Source: Alphaproteobacteria bacterium MarineAlpha5_Bin5 | Lineage (GTDB): Bacteria; Pseudomonadota; Alphaproteobacteria; HIMB59; GCA-002718135 | Length of the DNA stretch: 64,000 nucleotides | Reading direction: 5' to 3' | Assembly (NCBI GenBank): GCA_002938205.1 | Contig: PTKZ01000001.1 | Coordinates: forward strand, 62,001-126,000 | Shown: positions 32,560-41,430 of the stretch, one piece after another | How positions within the stretch are numbered: the stretch's first letter is position 1 | Layout: each line of letters opens with the position of its first letter | Notes under the pieces: generated by a model | What the model saw: the letters and a program-made list of their open reading frames with translations, nothing else | Databases searched by the model: none | Told to the model about the DNA's origin: nothing | Program-made: the position numbers and the translations under genes

Positions 32560-32654
32560 AATATCCTCTATTAAAGAAATTAATATCTTAGAACAAGGTT
32601 GTAAATGACTTAGCATATGCTAGGTCTTTTTCATCATTAATTTCGGGAGGAAAC

Positions 32655-33752
32655 ATGAAAAAAATACTAAATATAGTTTTGGGCACAGTTGTTGTTTTAG
32701 GATTTATGACTGTATCTTCAAAAGCTAAAACACTTAAATGTCAAACTGTTTTGAATGCTAAAAGTGATGAAGCAAGACTATTAAAAGAAGAGTTCACAGA
32801 TAGAGTAACATTGTTAACTGGTGGGTCTTTGGAATTTGAAATAATGCCAGCAGGTACAGTTGTTGGTGGTAAAGAAACACTAGATGCTATTGATAAAGGT
32901 TTAATCGATTGTGGTTTTGCTTGGACTCACTATTGGTCAGGAGAACATCCTGCGGCAATGCTTTTTGGTTCACCTGTAGCAGGTGGCGGTGTAGGCATTG
33001 ATAATCTTGCTTTTTTATCTTGGTTTAATGCTGCTGGTGGAAAAGAATTATACGAACAGCTTTGGGATGAAATGGGTAGAGACATAAAAGGTTTTATGCT
33101 TCAACCTGTTGGACCAGAAGCTCTTGGTTGGTTTAAAGAACCAATTAATAGCATGGAAGATTTCAGAAAATATCGTTTTAGAACTCCTCCAGGCATACCA
33201 GGCCAAACATATAAAGATATTGGTATTGCATCAGTAGCAATGGGCGGAGGCGATATCCTTCCTGCACTTGAAGCTGGTACAATTGATGCAGCAGAATGGT
33301 GTTGTCCAAAACCTGACAGTGTATTTGGTTTTCAAAAAGTATTAAAACACTATTACCTTCAAGGTTTACACCAAGTTGTTGTAAATGCAGATTTTTATAT
33401 GAACGGTACTCTATATGATAGTTTAACCGATCATGAAAAAGCTTCATTACAGGTAGCAGCTGATGCATCATTGATGTTAACTTTATCTGATAGAATTTAT
33501 GAAAATGGAAAAGCACTTAGAATGTTAACAGAAGAAGCTGGTGTTATACTACATGATACACCAACCGATTATTTTTCTGAATACATGGCGGCAGCTTTAG
33601 CAACTCTAAATAAAAATGCTGAAGAAAATGAATTTTTTAATGAAGTTTATACTTCTATGAAAGATTTTGCAGATATTGCTGTTCCATTCTGGAGTGGTGC
33701 GCAAATGTCTAATGCTAAATTAGGTATGGCTCACGCTGCAACACTAAAATAA
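32655..33752 (+). CDS. TRAP transporter substrate-binding protein (DctP/TakP-like)
   Basis: Signal peptide; IMPAGTVVGGKETLDAIDKGLIDCGF...ALEAGTIDAAEW. Confidence 0.9.
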   Translation: MKKILNIVLGTVVVLGFMTVSSKAKTLKCQTVLNAKSDEARLLKEEFTDRVTLLTGGSLEFEIMPAGTVVGGKETLDAIDKGLIDCGFAWTHYWSGEHPAAMLFGSPVAGGGVGIDNLAFLSWFNAAGGKELYEQLWDEMGRDIKGFMLQPVGPEALGWFKEPINSMEDFRKYRFRTPPGIPGQTYKDIGIASVAMGGGDILPALEAGTIDAAEWCCPKPDSVFGFQKVLKHYYLQGLHQVVVNADFYMNGTLYDSLTDHEKASLQVAADASLMLTLSDRIYENGKALRMLTEEAGVILHDTPTDYFSEYMAAALATLNKNAEENEFFNEVYTSMKDFADIAVPFWSGAQMSNAKLGMAHAATLK

Positions 33753-33764
33753 TTTAATATAAAT

Positions 33765-33790
33765 AAAGAGCGGACTAGTTTCCGCTCTTT
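33765..33790 (+). terminator. Perfect 10-bp intercistronic hairpin between TRAP SBP and membrane subunits
   Basis: AAAGAGCGGA-CTAGTT-TCCGCTCTTT followed by a short T/A-rich stretch. Confidence 0.75.
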
Positions 33791-33810
33791 TATTCCTGTA
33801 GAATAAAAAA

Positions 33811-34422
33811 ATGTCAGATAATATTCAAGATTATGATTTAAAGGATGAATTAATTGCAGAAAGAAAAGTTGGGTATTTCAATAAACCAACTGATATGGCA
33901 AATTGGGTTTATAAAACAATTATAAATATTGATAAGTTTAGTTTGTTGATTGGTAAGACAGTGTGCTGGATTACTGTACCTTTATTTTTGTGTATGGCTT
34001 ATGAAGTTATAGCAAGAAAGTTTTTTTTAGCCCCGACTTATTGGGCTTATGACATGAGTAGGTTTTTTTACGGCGCAATGTTTATGATGGGTTCAGGATA
34101 CGCTTTATCAAGAGGTGTTCATATAAGGGCAGATTTTTTATATCGTAATTTTAAAATAAAAACGCAAGGAATAGTTGATTTTTGGTTATACATATTTTTT
34201 TATTTCCCCGGACTGTTTTTCTGTTTGTATATGACTTCCATTTTTGTAATAGAGTCAATTCAACGTGGTGAAAAAGGTATGGATACTGCGTGGATGCCAT
34301 ATCTATGGCCAATTAAATCTTGTTTGTGGATTGGTATTGTATTTTTATTAATCCAAGGAGTATCAGAGTTATTGAAAAGTCACTATGCTATGAAAAATGG
34401 CAAATGGCCTGGTGACGAATGA
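33811..34422 (+). CDS. TRAP transporter small permease (DctQ-like)
   Basis: Four TM helices; between DctP and DctM. Confidence 0.87.
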   Translation: MSDNIQDYDLKDELIAERKVGYFNKPTDMANWVYKTIINIDKFSLLIGKTVCWITVPLFLCMAYEVIARKFFLAPTYWAYDMSRFFYGAMFMMGSGYALSRGVHIRADFLYRNFKIKTQGIVDFWLYIFFYFPGLFFCLYMTSIFVIESIQRGEKGMDTAWMPYLWPIKSCLWIGIVFLLIQGVSELLKSHYAMKNGKWPGDE

Positions 34423-35753
34423 TTGCAGAATTTATTAGTCCAGAAATATTAGGAATTTTTTTAATAGCAGTAATGCTATTTTCAATTTTTATTGGTTTTC
34501 CTATTTCGTTTACTTTAATTTTTCTCGGTTTTGTTTTTGGATATTTAGGGTTTGGAAAATTAGTTTTTTATTTAATGACATTGCAATTTTCCATGGTCAT
34601 GACGGAACAAACATTAGCCGCAGTACCACTTTTTGTTTTTATGGGGATTATGATGGAACAGGCAGGATTGATGGAAAGATTGTTTGCCTCCGTTCAAATG
34701 ATGCTTTCTCGGGTAAGAGGATCATTGTTTTATGCAGTACTTTTTGTTTCAATAATTTTTGCAGCAGCAACCGGTATTGTTGGTGCTTCAGTAACAATAC
34801 TAGGAATAATGGCTGCAAAGTCTATGAATAGATCTGGGTACGATGTCAGATTAGCTGCTGGAACTATTACAGCTGGTGGAACATTGGGAATTTTAATTCC
34901 TCCAAGTATTATGCTTGTTGTAATGGGTCCAATAATGGAAATACCTGTTACAGATCTTTTTGCAGCAGCAATTATTCCAGGAATTATGTTAGCTGTCCTC
35001 TATGCTGGCTACACTACAATTAGATGTTATTTAGATCCTTCTCTTGGGCCAATTGTACCTGAAGAAGATAGAGAAAAAGATATCAAAGTTGTTATTTATG
35101 AATTTTTTATGGGATTAGTCCCACCAGCGTTGCTAGTTTTTTCTGCGCTTGGAAGTATTTTATTGGGACTTGCTACTCCAACTGAAGCTGCAGGATGTGG
35201 CGCTCTTGGTTCTATCCTTTTAGCACTTGCCTATCGTAAATTAACATTAGAAAAATTAAAAGAAGGTTTAATCAAAACTTTAGAGATAACCGCTTTAATT
35301 ATGCTTTTAGTTGCCGCATCCAATTTTTTTGGAGCTGTTTTTGCAAGATTAGGAACTCCTACAATGATCACTGATTTTCTATTAAATTTAGAGGTAAATA
35401 GGTATTTAATTTTAATAATAGTTATGGGAATGATTTTTTTATTAGGTTGGCCTCTAGAATGGGTTCCAATTGTTTTAATAGTTGTGCCAATTATACTGCC
35501 TTTAATAGAAGGTTTAGACTTTAATCTTATTTGGTTTGCAATTCTTGTAGCAGTTAATTTACAGACAGCATGGCTGTCACCTCCTGTAGCACTATCAGCC
35601 TATTTTTTAAAGGGGGTTGTGCCTGAATGGGATTTAAAAGATATTTATATAGGAATGATGCAATTTATGGTTATTCAAGTTATTGGATTAACCTTAATTA
35701 TAATTTTTCCTCAAATTGCTTTGTGGCTCCCTTATTTTATTTACGGGAGTTAA
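34419..35753 (+). CDS. TRAP transporter large permease (DctM-like)
   Basis: TITAGGTLGILIPPSIMLVVMG, LATPTEAAGCGALG. Confidence 0.94.
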   Translation: MIAEFISPEILGIFLIAVMLFSIFIGFPISFTLIFLGFVFGYLGFGKLVFYLMTLQFSMVMTEQTLAAVPLFVFMGIMMEQAGLMERLFASVQMMLSRVRGSLFYAVLFVSIIFAAATGIVGASVTILGIMAAKSMNRSGYDVRLAAGTITAGGTLGILIPPSIMLVVMGPIMEIPVTDLFAAAIIPGIMLAVLYAGYTTIRCYLDPSLGPIVPEEDREKDIKVVIYEFFMGLVPPALLVFSALGSILLGLATPTEAAGCGALGSILLALAYRKLTLEKLKEGLIKTLEITALIMLLVAASNFFGAVFARLGTPTMITDFLLNLEVNRYLILIIVMGMIFLLGWPLEWVPIVLIVVPIILPLIEGLDFNLIWFAILVAVNLQTAWLSPPVALSAYFLKGVVPEWDLKDIYIGMMQFMVIQVIGLTLIIIFPQIALWLPYFIYGS

Positions 35754-35759
35754 CTATTT

Positions 35760-36680
35760 GTGACTATAATTTTATTAATATTAGGTCTAATTTTTTTAGT
35801 TGGGGGCGCTGAAATCGTAGTTCGTGGATCTGTAAGTTTAGGAAAAAAAATAAATGTATCTCTTTTTGCCATTGGTATTGTTATAGTTGCAGCAGGCACT
35901 TCATTACCTGAACTTGCAAGTGCTATTAAAGCAGTAATAACTAATCATTCAGATTTAGCTGTTGGTGCTGTAGTTGGAAGTAATATTGCAAATTTAATAC
36001 TTATTATGGCAGCAACATCTTTCTTTGCACCAATTGATAAAATAAATCAAAATCAAATCAATCAAGCATGGATGAATATAGGATTAGGATTAATACTTAT
36101 TTTAATGCATATTCTCTTTTTACCTTTTAATTACTTATACGGTATTATTGCTGTTTCACTCTTATTTCTCATTATGTTTCTTCAAGTAAAAAAGGGAGCA
36201 ATAAATATGTCTGGTGTAGATGAAAAAGGAGATTATTCAATTATAGTATCAATTATCTTTATTACTTTAGGAATCTTTCTTTTAATATATGGATCAGATT
36301 TATTTGTTAATTCTGCAATAAATATTGCAAATGTATTTAATATACCAGAGGCAATTATAGGAATTTCATTAGTTGCTTTTGGTACTTCTTTACCAGAATT
36401 GGCAGTTGGAATTCTTGCTGCAATTAAAAGAAAAGTAGATTTCGCTCTTGGTAATGTTTTAGGCTCAAATATTTACAATGTACTTGGTGTTTTAGGAATT
36501 TCATCTTTTTTTGGTAATTTTAATATGCCAAACATTCTTGGCTATCAGGACTTAATCTTTATGCTTTTTGTGACTTTTTTAATTCTAGGTTTTATGTTTT
36601 TTATAAAGCGAATTGGAAGATTATATGGCTCAATAGGTTTATTAATGTATTTTAGTTATATAGTTTATATTTATAACTAA
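35760..36680 (+). CDS. Calcium/sodium antiporter (CaCA family, YrbG-like)
   Basis: Two repeats GTSLPELASAIKAV...GSNIANL and GTSLPELAVGILAA...GSNIYNVLGVLG. Confidence 0.9.
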   Translation: MTIILLILGLIFLVGGAEIVVRGSVSLGKKINVSLFAIGIVIVAAGTSLPELASAIKAVITNHSDLAVGAVVGSNIANLILIMAATSFFAPIDKINQNQINQAWMNIGLGLILILMHILFLPFNYLYGIIAVSLLFLIMFLQVKKGAINMSGVDEKGDYSIIVSIIFITLGIFLLIYGSDLFVNSAINIANVFNIPEAIIGISLVAFGTSLPELAVGILAAIKRKVDFALGNVLGSNIYNVLGVLGISSFFGNFNMPNILGYQDLIFMLFVTFLILGFMFFIKRIGRLYGSIGLLMYFSYIVYIYN

Positions 36681-36686
36681 TAATAA

Positions 36687-37067
36687 TTAAAGCATTTCTT
36701 TTTCTTCTAATACTTTTCTTGCAATGCGAAAACAATCTATTGCCTGAGGAACACCACAATAAATTCCAATTACATGAATTATAGCACGTATTTCTTCTTT
36801 AGTTACACCGTTCGTTATTGCTCCTTTGCAATGAATTTCCCATTCATGCATTTTCCCTAAGGCACCAATCATAGAAAGATTCATCATTGAACGTGTTTTC
36901 ATGTCAATTGTTTCATCACTCCAACCAAAACCCCAACACCATTCAGTCATAGCCTTTTGAAAAGGAAGAGTAAAATCATCAGCTTGTGCAAGATTTTTTT
37001 CTACATATTCTGCACCTAATGTTTTTTTTCTTTTCTCTAATCCTTTTTTAAATAATTCTTCATCCAT
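36687..37067 (-). CDS. Carboxymuconolactone decarboxylase family protein
   Basis: WCWGFGWSDETIDMKTRSMMNLSMIGALGK...EIRAIIHVIGIYCGVPQAIDCFRIA. Confidence 0.9.
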   Translation of the reverse strand: MDEELFKKGLEKRKKTLGAEYVEKNLAQADDFTLPFQKAMTEWCWGFGWSDETIDMKTRSMMNLSMIGALGKMHEWEIHCKGAITNGVTKEEIRAIIHVIGIYCGVPQAIDCFRIARKVLEEKEML

Positions 37068-37098
37068 ACATTCTCCTATTTCTATTATTTAATATTTT

Positions 37099-38397
37099 GT
37101 GTATCACTATACCATGAATTCGGGATTATTTGATTCAAAGAATATTGAGAGAAAAATTGGCCCTAAACTTGGTCAAAAAAATTCATTATCAAATTACAAT
37201 TTTAAGCCAAGGTTGTACGAGGATAAAATTGATATTGATCGCATGCGCATGTATCGATTGAATAGAGTAAGGGATCAATTAATTCAAAACGACATAGGCG
37301 CATGTATTTTATTTGATCCAATTAACATTCGTTATGCGACTGATACAAGAAACATGGCAGTATTTTCATTTCATTTGATGACCCGTTATGTATTTATACC
37401 TGCAAGTGGACCAGTCATATTATTTGAATATCCAAAGTGTGAACATGTATACGAGAATAATTGTACTATAAATGAAGTGAGGGAAGTGATCAGCTGGGAC
37501 CATTTTTCATGGGGCAATAATGTTTATAAAAAAGCATTAGAATGGTCAAAAGTTGTTAATGAATTAATGAAAAAACACAGTGCTAAAAATAAAAATCTTG
37601 CTATTGATGTCTGTGATCCAGCAGGAATAAATGCCTTAAATAATAATTATCAGTATGAAATAATTAATGCTCAAAAATTTTTAGAAATCGCAAGATCTAT
37701 AAAATCAGAAGATGAATTGCTATGTATGCAAGCTTCTATTGAAACTGCTGAAAAAGGCATTTTACTAATGTATAAAAATTTAAATGCAGGGATGACTGAG
37801 GAAGAATTGTGGTCCTATCTTCATAAAACAAATATTGAAAATGGAGGTGAATGGTTTGAAACAAGATTACTTAATTCAGGACAAAAAACAAATCCTTGGT
37901 TCCAAGAATGTAGTAATAGAATTATTGAAAAAGGAGATTTAGTGGCATTTGATACAGATATGATCGGTCCTTATGGATATTGTGCTGATATTTCAAGAAC
38001 ATTTGTTGAGGGTGGAAAACTAAATACTAATCAAAAAAAACTTTATGACTTAGCTTATGAAAATGTAAAATATAATGAGCAACTTATTAAACCCGGACTA
38101 TCTTTTAAAGAGTTTGCAGAAAAAGCTTGGAAACTTCCCGACAATTGTTTTGATAATCACTATCCTTGTCAAATTCATGGAGTAGGCATGAGTGATGAAT
38201 GGCCATTTATACCCTATCCTAATAGAGATTATAGCAATGGAGATTATAGTGGCCGCTTTGAAGAAAACATGACAGTTTGTGTTGAAAGTTACATTGGTGA
38301 AATAGATGGAAAAGAAGGTGTTAAATTAGAGGATCAATACTTAGTTACAAAAGATGGTTTAAAATTACTTTCATCAATTCCTTTAAATAAAATTTAA
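37099..38397 (+). CDS. dddP: M24 metallopeptidase-like protein, DMSP lyase DddP-like
   Basis: GGEWFETRLLNSGQKTNPWFQECSNRIIEKGDLVAFDTDMIGPYGYCADISRTF, HGVGMSDEWPF; likely start M at 37114. Confidence 0.72.
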   Translation: MYHYTMNSGLFDSKNIERKIGPKLGQKNSLSNYNFKPRLYEDKIDIDRMRMYRLNRVRDQLIQNDIGACILFDPINIRYATDTRNMAVFSFHLMTRYVFIPASGPVILFEYPKCEHVYENNCTINEVREVISWDHFSWGNNVYKKALEWSKVVNELMKKHSAKNKNLAIDVCDPAGINALNNNYQYEIINAQKFLEIARSIKSEDELLCMQASIETAEKGILLMYKNLNAGMTEEELWSYLHKTNIENGGEWFETRLLNSGQKTNPWFQECSNRIIEKGDLVAFDTDMIGPYGYCADISRTFVEGGKLNTNQKKLYDLAYENVKYNEQLIKPGLSFKEFAEKAWKLPDNCFDNHYPCQIHGVGMSDEWPFIPYPNRDYSNGDYSGRFEENMTVCVESYIGEIDGKEGVKLEDQYLVTKDGLKLLSSIPLNKI

Positions 38398-39063
38398 ATT
38401 ATTTTTATTTTTTTTTGCAACACAGAACCAAGCGTCTACATCTTTATTAACAATATAGGATGATTTTTTTAATTCTAAAATTTTCCATTGATTGTTTTGT
38501 TCTAATTTTTGTATTTTTTTATCAAATTCATATTTTTGATAAATACCTTCATTAATAGTGAAACAAATTAAGCCATTAGTTTTAACAATACGAAGAAATT
38601 CATCAAGAGTAGGAGCTTTGACATGTCCATAAGTAAATGTGCCAACACAAATTACTGCATCAAAATAATTATCAGTATATTTTAATTGTTTGTTTAAATC
38701 GATTAGATCTAATTTATTATATAAACCGTTTGGTACAAGATTTAACATATCCTGTGATAAATCAGCACCAATGAGATTACCAAAACCTTCTTTTGAAAGT
38801 TCTTGTCCAACTAAACCTGTTCCACAACCTGCATCTAAGATATTAATTGATTTATTAATTGCATGCTTGCCAAAAATTTTTGCTGCATTTTTTGGAGCAA
38901 TATAATTCCAATCAACCATGTCTAGGTTATATTGGTTGTTTTTGGTCCAGCTGGTATAATACTCTAAAACTTTTTCTTTTGTTTCTAATTTATAAATGGG
39001 AATTTTATTGTCTGTATTCTTAGTATTCATCCATTTTATTTGGTTATATTTATAGCAACCCAT
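38383..39063 (-). CDS. Class I SAM-dependent methyltransferase
   Basis: ILDAGCGTGLVGQEL, GADLSQDML, DAVICVGTFTYGHV; likely start M at 39030. Confidence 0.82.
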   Translation of the reverse strand: MGCYKYNQIKWMNTKNTDNKIPIYKLETKEKVLEYYTSWTKNNQYNLDMVDWNYIAPKNAAKIFGKHAINKSINILDAGCGTGLVGQELSKEGFGNLIGADLSQDMLNLVPNGLYNKLDLIDLNKQLKYTDNYFDAVICVGTFTYGHVKAPTLDEFLRIVKTNGLICFTINEGIYQKYEFDKKIQKLEQNNQWKILELKKSSYIVNKDVDAWFCVAKKNKNNLNFI

Positions 39064-40217
39064 TTATTAAAATGATGCGTAGGATTATCAAGAACTGGAG
39101 AAAAATTACCACCATTATATACAGGAGAATTACGACCTTCTTGCATACCTTGAATAATCATCAAATCTTCAGATTGAATACTATGCCATTGTTTAAAATT
39201 TTGTTCCCTCAGAGACTTGTATTTATCTGATAATGCCGCCTCTTCTCCCACATAATATATTTCCATATGTTCTTTTGTAAATTCATGGTTTATGGGCTCG
39301 AGCCAGTAGGCATAATAATGATCTTTATGAATCCCAAGCATAACATTTGGGAATAAAGCAACATATTCAGCATGTTTTTCTTTTTCTTTAGACCATCCTG
39401 GGAAATTTGGAAATTGCTCATCATTTCTAAATCGAGGATTATAAACAAGTGTTCCTTGTCCAGCAAAGCGATTAGGTAGTCCTTGTATATGATAGTGATC
39501 ATCAATTTTGGAATAAGAATTTAGACCTGGATGGACAAAAGGTAGATGATAGCTTTCGCAATAGTTTTCAATTGCAAATTTCCAATTACACTTAGCTTCT
39601 AATAAAAAATAACCATAGTCTTTTGGGTGATAAATCATTGCCTGATCTTCCTTTGTCCAAAAATCAGCCCATCTTTCTTCTAACGGTTTTATATATTCTG
39701 CAAAAGCAATCTCATTATTCGATATATTAACCATTATTAAATCTAACCACACTGACGTACGAACCTCTTTTAATCCACTCTTTGACTTATCAAATTTTTT
39801 GTGTTCATTTTTATTCAAACCACCTAAATGAGGTGTAGCTACAAGATTACCTTCAAAATTATAAGACCATGAGTGATAAGGGCAGCGAAGAACATTTTTT
39901 AATGAGCACTCTTCATGAATTAGTTTATATCCACGATGACTGCAAACATTATGGAATACACGTACTTTATTATTTTTGTCACGAATAATAATAAGAGGAA
40001 TTCCTAATAAGTCAAAAGGCTTCGTATCTCCCGGATTTGGCACAGAGCTTGCGACTCCTATTGTAACCCATTTATCTTCAAAAATTTTTTTACGCTCTAT
40101 TTTTGTATATGGCCCATTTAAATAACATTCATTAGGCAATCCATGTGCTTTTTCAATAGATTCACTAACAACATCTAGTTTTTTTTTATCAATTAAATTA
40201 AATATTTCTTTATTCAT
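39036..40217 (-). CDS. Rieske aromatic ring-hydroxylating-type oxygenase alpha subunit
   Basis: CSHRGYKLI...CPYHSWSYNFEG Rieske motif, NWKFAIENYCESYHLPFVHP mononuclear iron site. Confidence 0.9.
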   Translation of the reverse strand: MNKEIFNLIDKKKLDVVSESIEKAHGLPNECYLNGPYTKIERKKIFEDKWVTIGVASSVPNPGDTKPFDLLGIPLIIIRDKNNKVRVFHNVCSHRGYKLIHEECSLKNVLRCPYHSWSYNFEGNLVATPHLGGLNKNEHKKFDKSKSGLKEVRTSVWLDLIMVNISNNEIAFAEYIKPLEERWADFWTKEDQAMIYHPKDYGYFLLEAKCNWKFAIENYCESYHLPFVHPGLNSYSKIDDHYHIQGLPNRFAGQGTLVYNPRFRNDEQFPNFPGWSKEKEKHAEYVALFPNVMLGIHKDHYYAYWLEPINHEFTKEHMEIYYVGEEAALSDKYKSLREQNFKQWHSIQSEDLMIIQGMQEGRNSPVYNGGNFSPVLDNPTHHFNKWVAINITK

Positions 40218-40266
40218 ATAAAGCTACTAAAATCTTATTTTAGGTTTTATAAATGTCAAATTAATT

Positions 40267-41064
40267 ATGTTAGAAAATGACGACAAATTAATACTTAAGG
40301 TTTCAAATATTGCTATTGAAGCAGGCAAAATAATTCTGGAACATTATAAAAGTGATCTACAAGTGATGGAAAAGAAAGATAATTCACCTTTAACAAATGC
40401 AGATTTACAATCAAACAATTTTATTACCAAAGAGTTAAAGTTATTAAATGAAGAAACTCCAATTTTAAGTGAAGAATCACTAATTAAATGGGATGAAAGA
40501 AAAAAATGGAATACCTATTGGTTAGTTGATCCATTAGATGGGACTAAAGAATTTATAAATAAAAATGGAGAATTTACAGTTAATATTGCTTTAATTAATA
40601 ACAATCAACCGATACTAGGGGTGATTTATGCTCCTGAGCTTTCTCTTTTATACTTTGCACAACAAAATAAAGGTTCTCATAAGATCAATTGTTCAAATAA
40701 TTTATCTACATTAGACAAAGCAATTCGATTGCATGTAAATAATAAAAAAAAATCTGAACGGATAATAGTTATTGGTAGTCGTTCTCATTCTAATGAAAAA
40801 TTTACAACTTGGATTAAAGAAAACTATCAGATCTACAGTATTGTACAAAAAGGGAGTTCACTAAAACTTTGTGAAATTGCAGAAGGCGTTGCAGATATTT
40901 ATCCTCGATTTGGTCCAACTTCTGAATGGGACATTGCTGCAGGTCAAATAATATTAGAAGAAGCAGGTGGAAATATTTATAGCTTTAATAATGAAAGATT
41001 ACTATACAATTATAAAGAAAATCTTCTTAATCCTGAATTTGTTGCTACTTGTAAAATTTCTTAG
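40267..41064 (+). CDS. cysQ: 3'(2'),5'-bisphosphate nucleotidase CysQ-like
   Basis: VDPLDGTKEFINKNGEFTVNIALI and SEWDIAAGQIILEEAGG. Confidence 0.9.
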   Translation: MLENDDKLILKVSNIAIEAGKIILEHYKSDLQVMEKKDNSPLTNADLQSNNFITKELKLLNEETPILSEESLIKWDERKKWNTYWLVDPLDGTKEFINKNGEFTVNIALINNNQPILGVIYAPELSLLYFAQQNKGSHKINCSNNLSTLDKAIRLHVNNKKKSERIIVIGSRSHSNEKFTTWIKENYQIYSIVQKGSSLKLCEIAEGVADIYPRFGPTSEWDIAAGQIILEEAGGNIYSFNNERLLYNYKENLLNPEFVATCKIS

Positions 41065-41415
41065 TTAGAAAATTGTAGCTCCAAAAATTTTAACATTATT
41101 ATCTTCTAATCCCAAAACAAGTCGACCTAAAAATTCGCCAGATAGTTTTGAACTTTTCTGCTTATATAAAATTGTTACATATTCATTTCTTCTTAAGCAT
41201 CCAAGGCAAAGAGAATCATTTGACAAATTAACTAATAATTCATTATTAGCCCATTGTTTTCCAATTTCTATTTCATTTGCACCGTAAAGCATTTGTGCTG
41301 AAAAATTTTTTGTGAATCCACTGTAATCTTTATTATTAGAACATTGAATAAGATTATCCCATATAGGTTTAGCAATTTTAATTATTTCTTCATCTGTTTT
41401 TTCTTGAAGACTCAT
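41065..41415 (-). CDS. Hypothetical protein next to aprA
   Basis: 116 aa ORF without a clear family; weak NTF2-like look (IIKIAKPIWDNLIQCSNNKDYSGFTKNF). Confidence 0.55.
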   Translation of the reverse strand: MSLQEKTDEEIIKIAKPIWDNLIQCSNNKDYSGFTKNFSAQMLYGANEIEIGKQWANNELLVNLSNDSLCLGCLRRNEYVTILYKQKSSKLSGEFLGRLVLGLEDNNVKIFGATIF

Positions 41416-41430
41416 TACTTTTAATATTTT

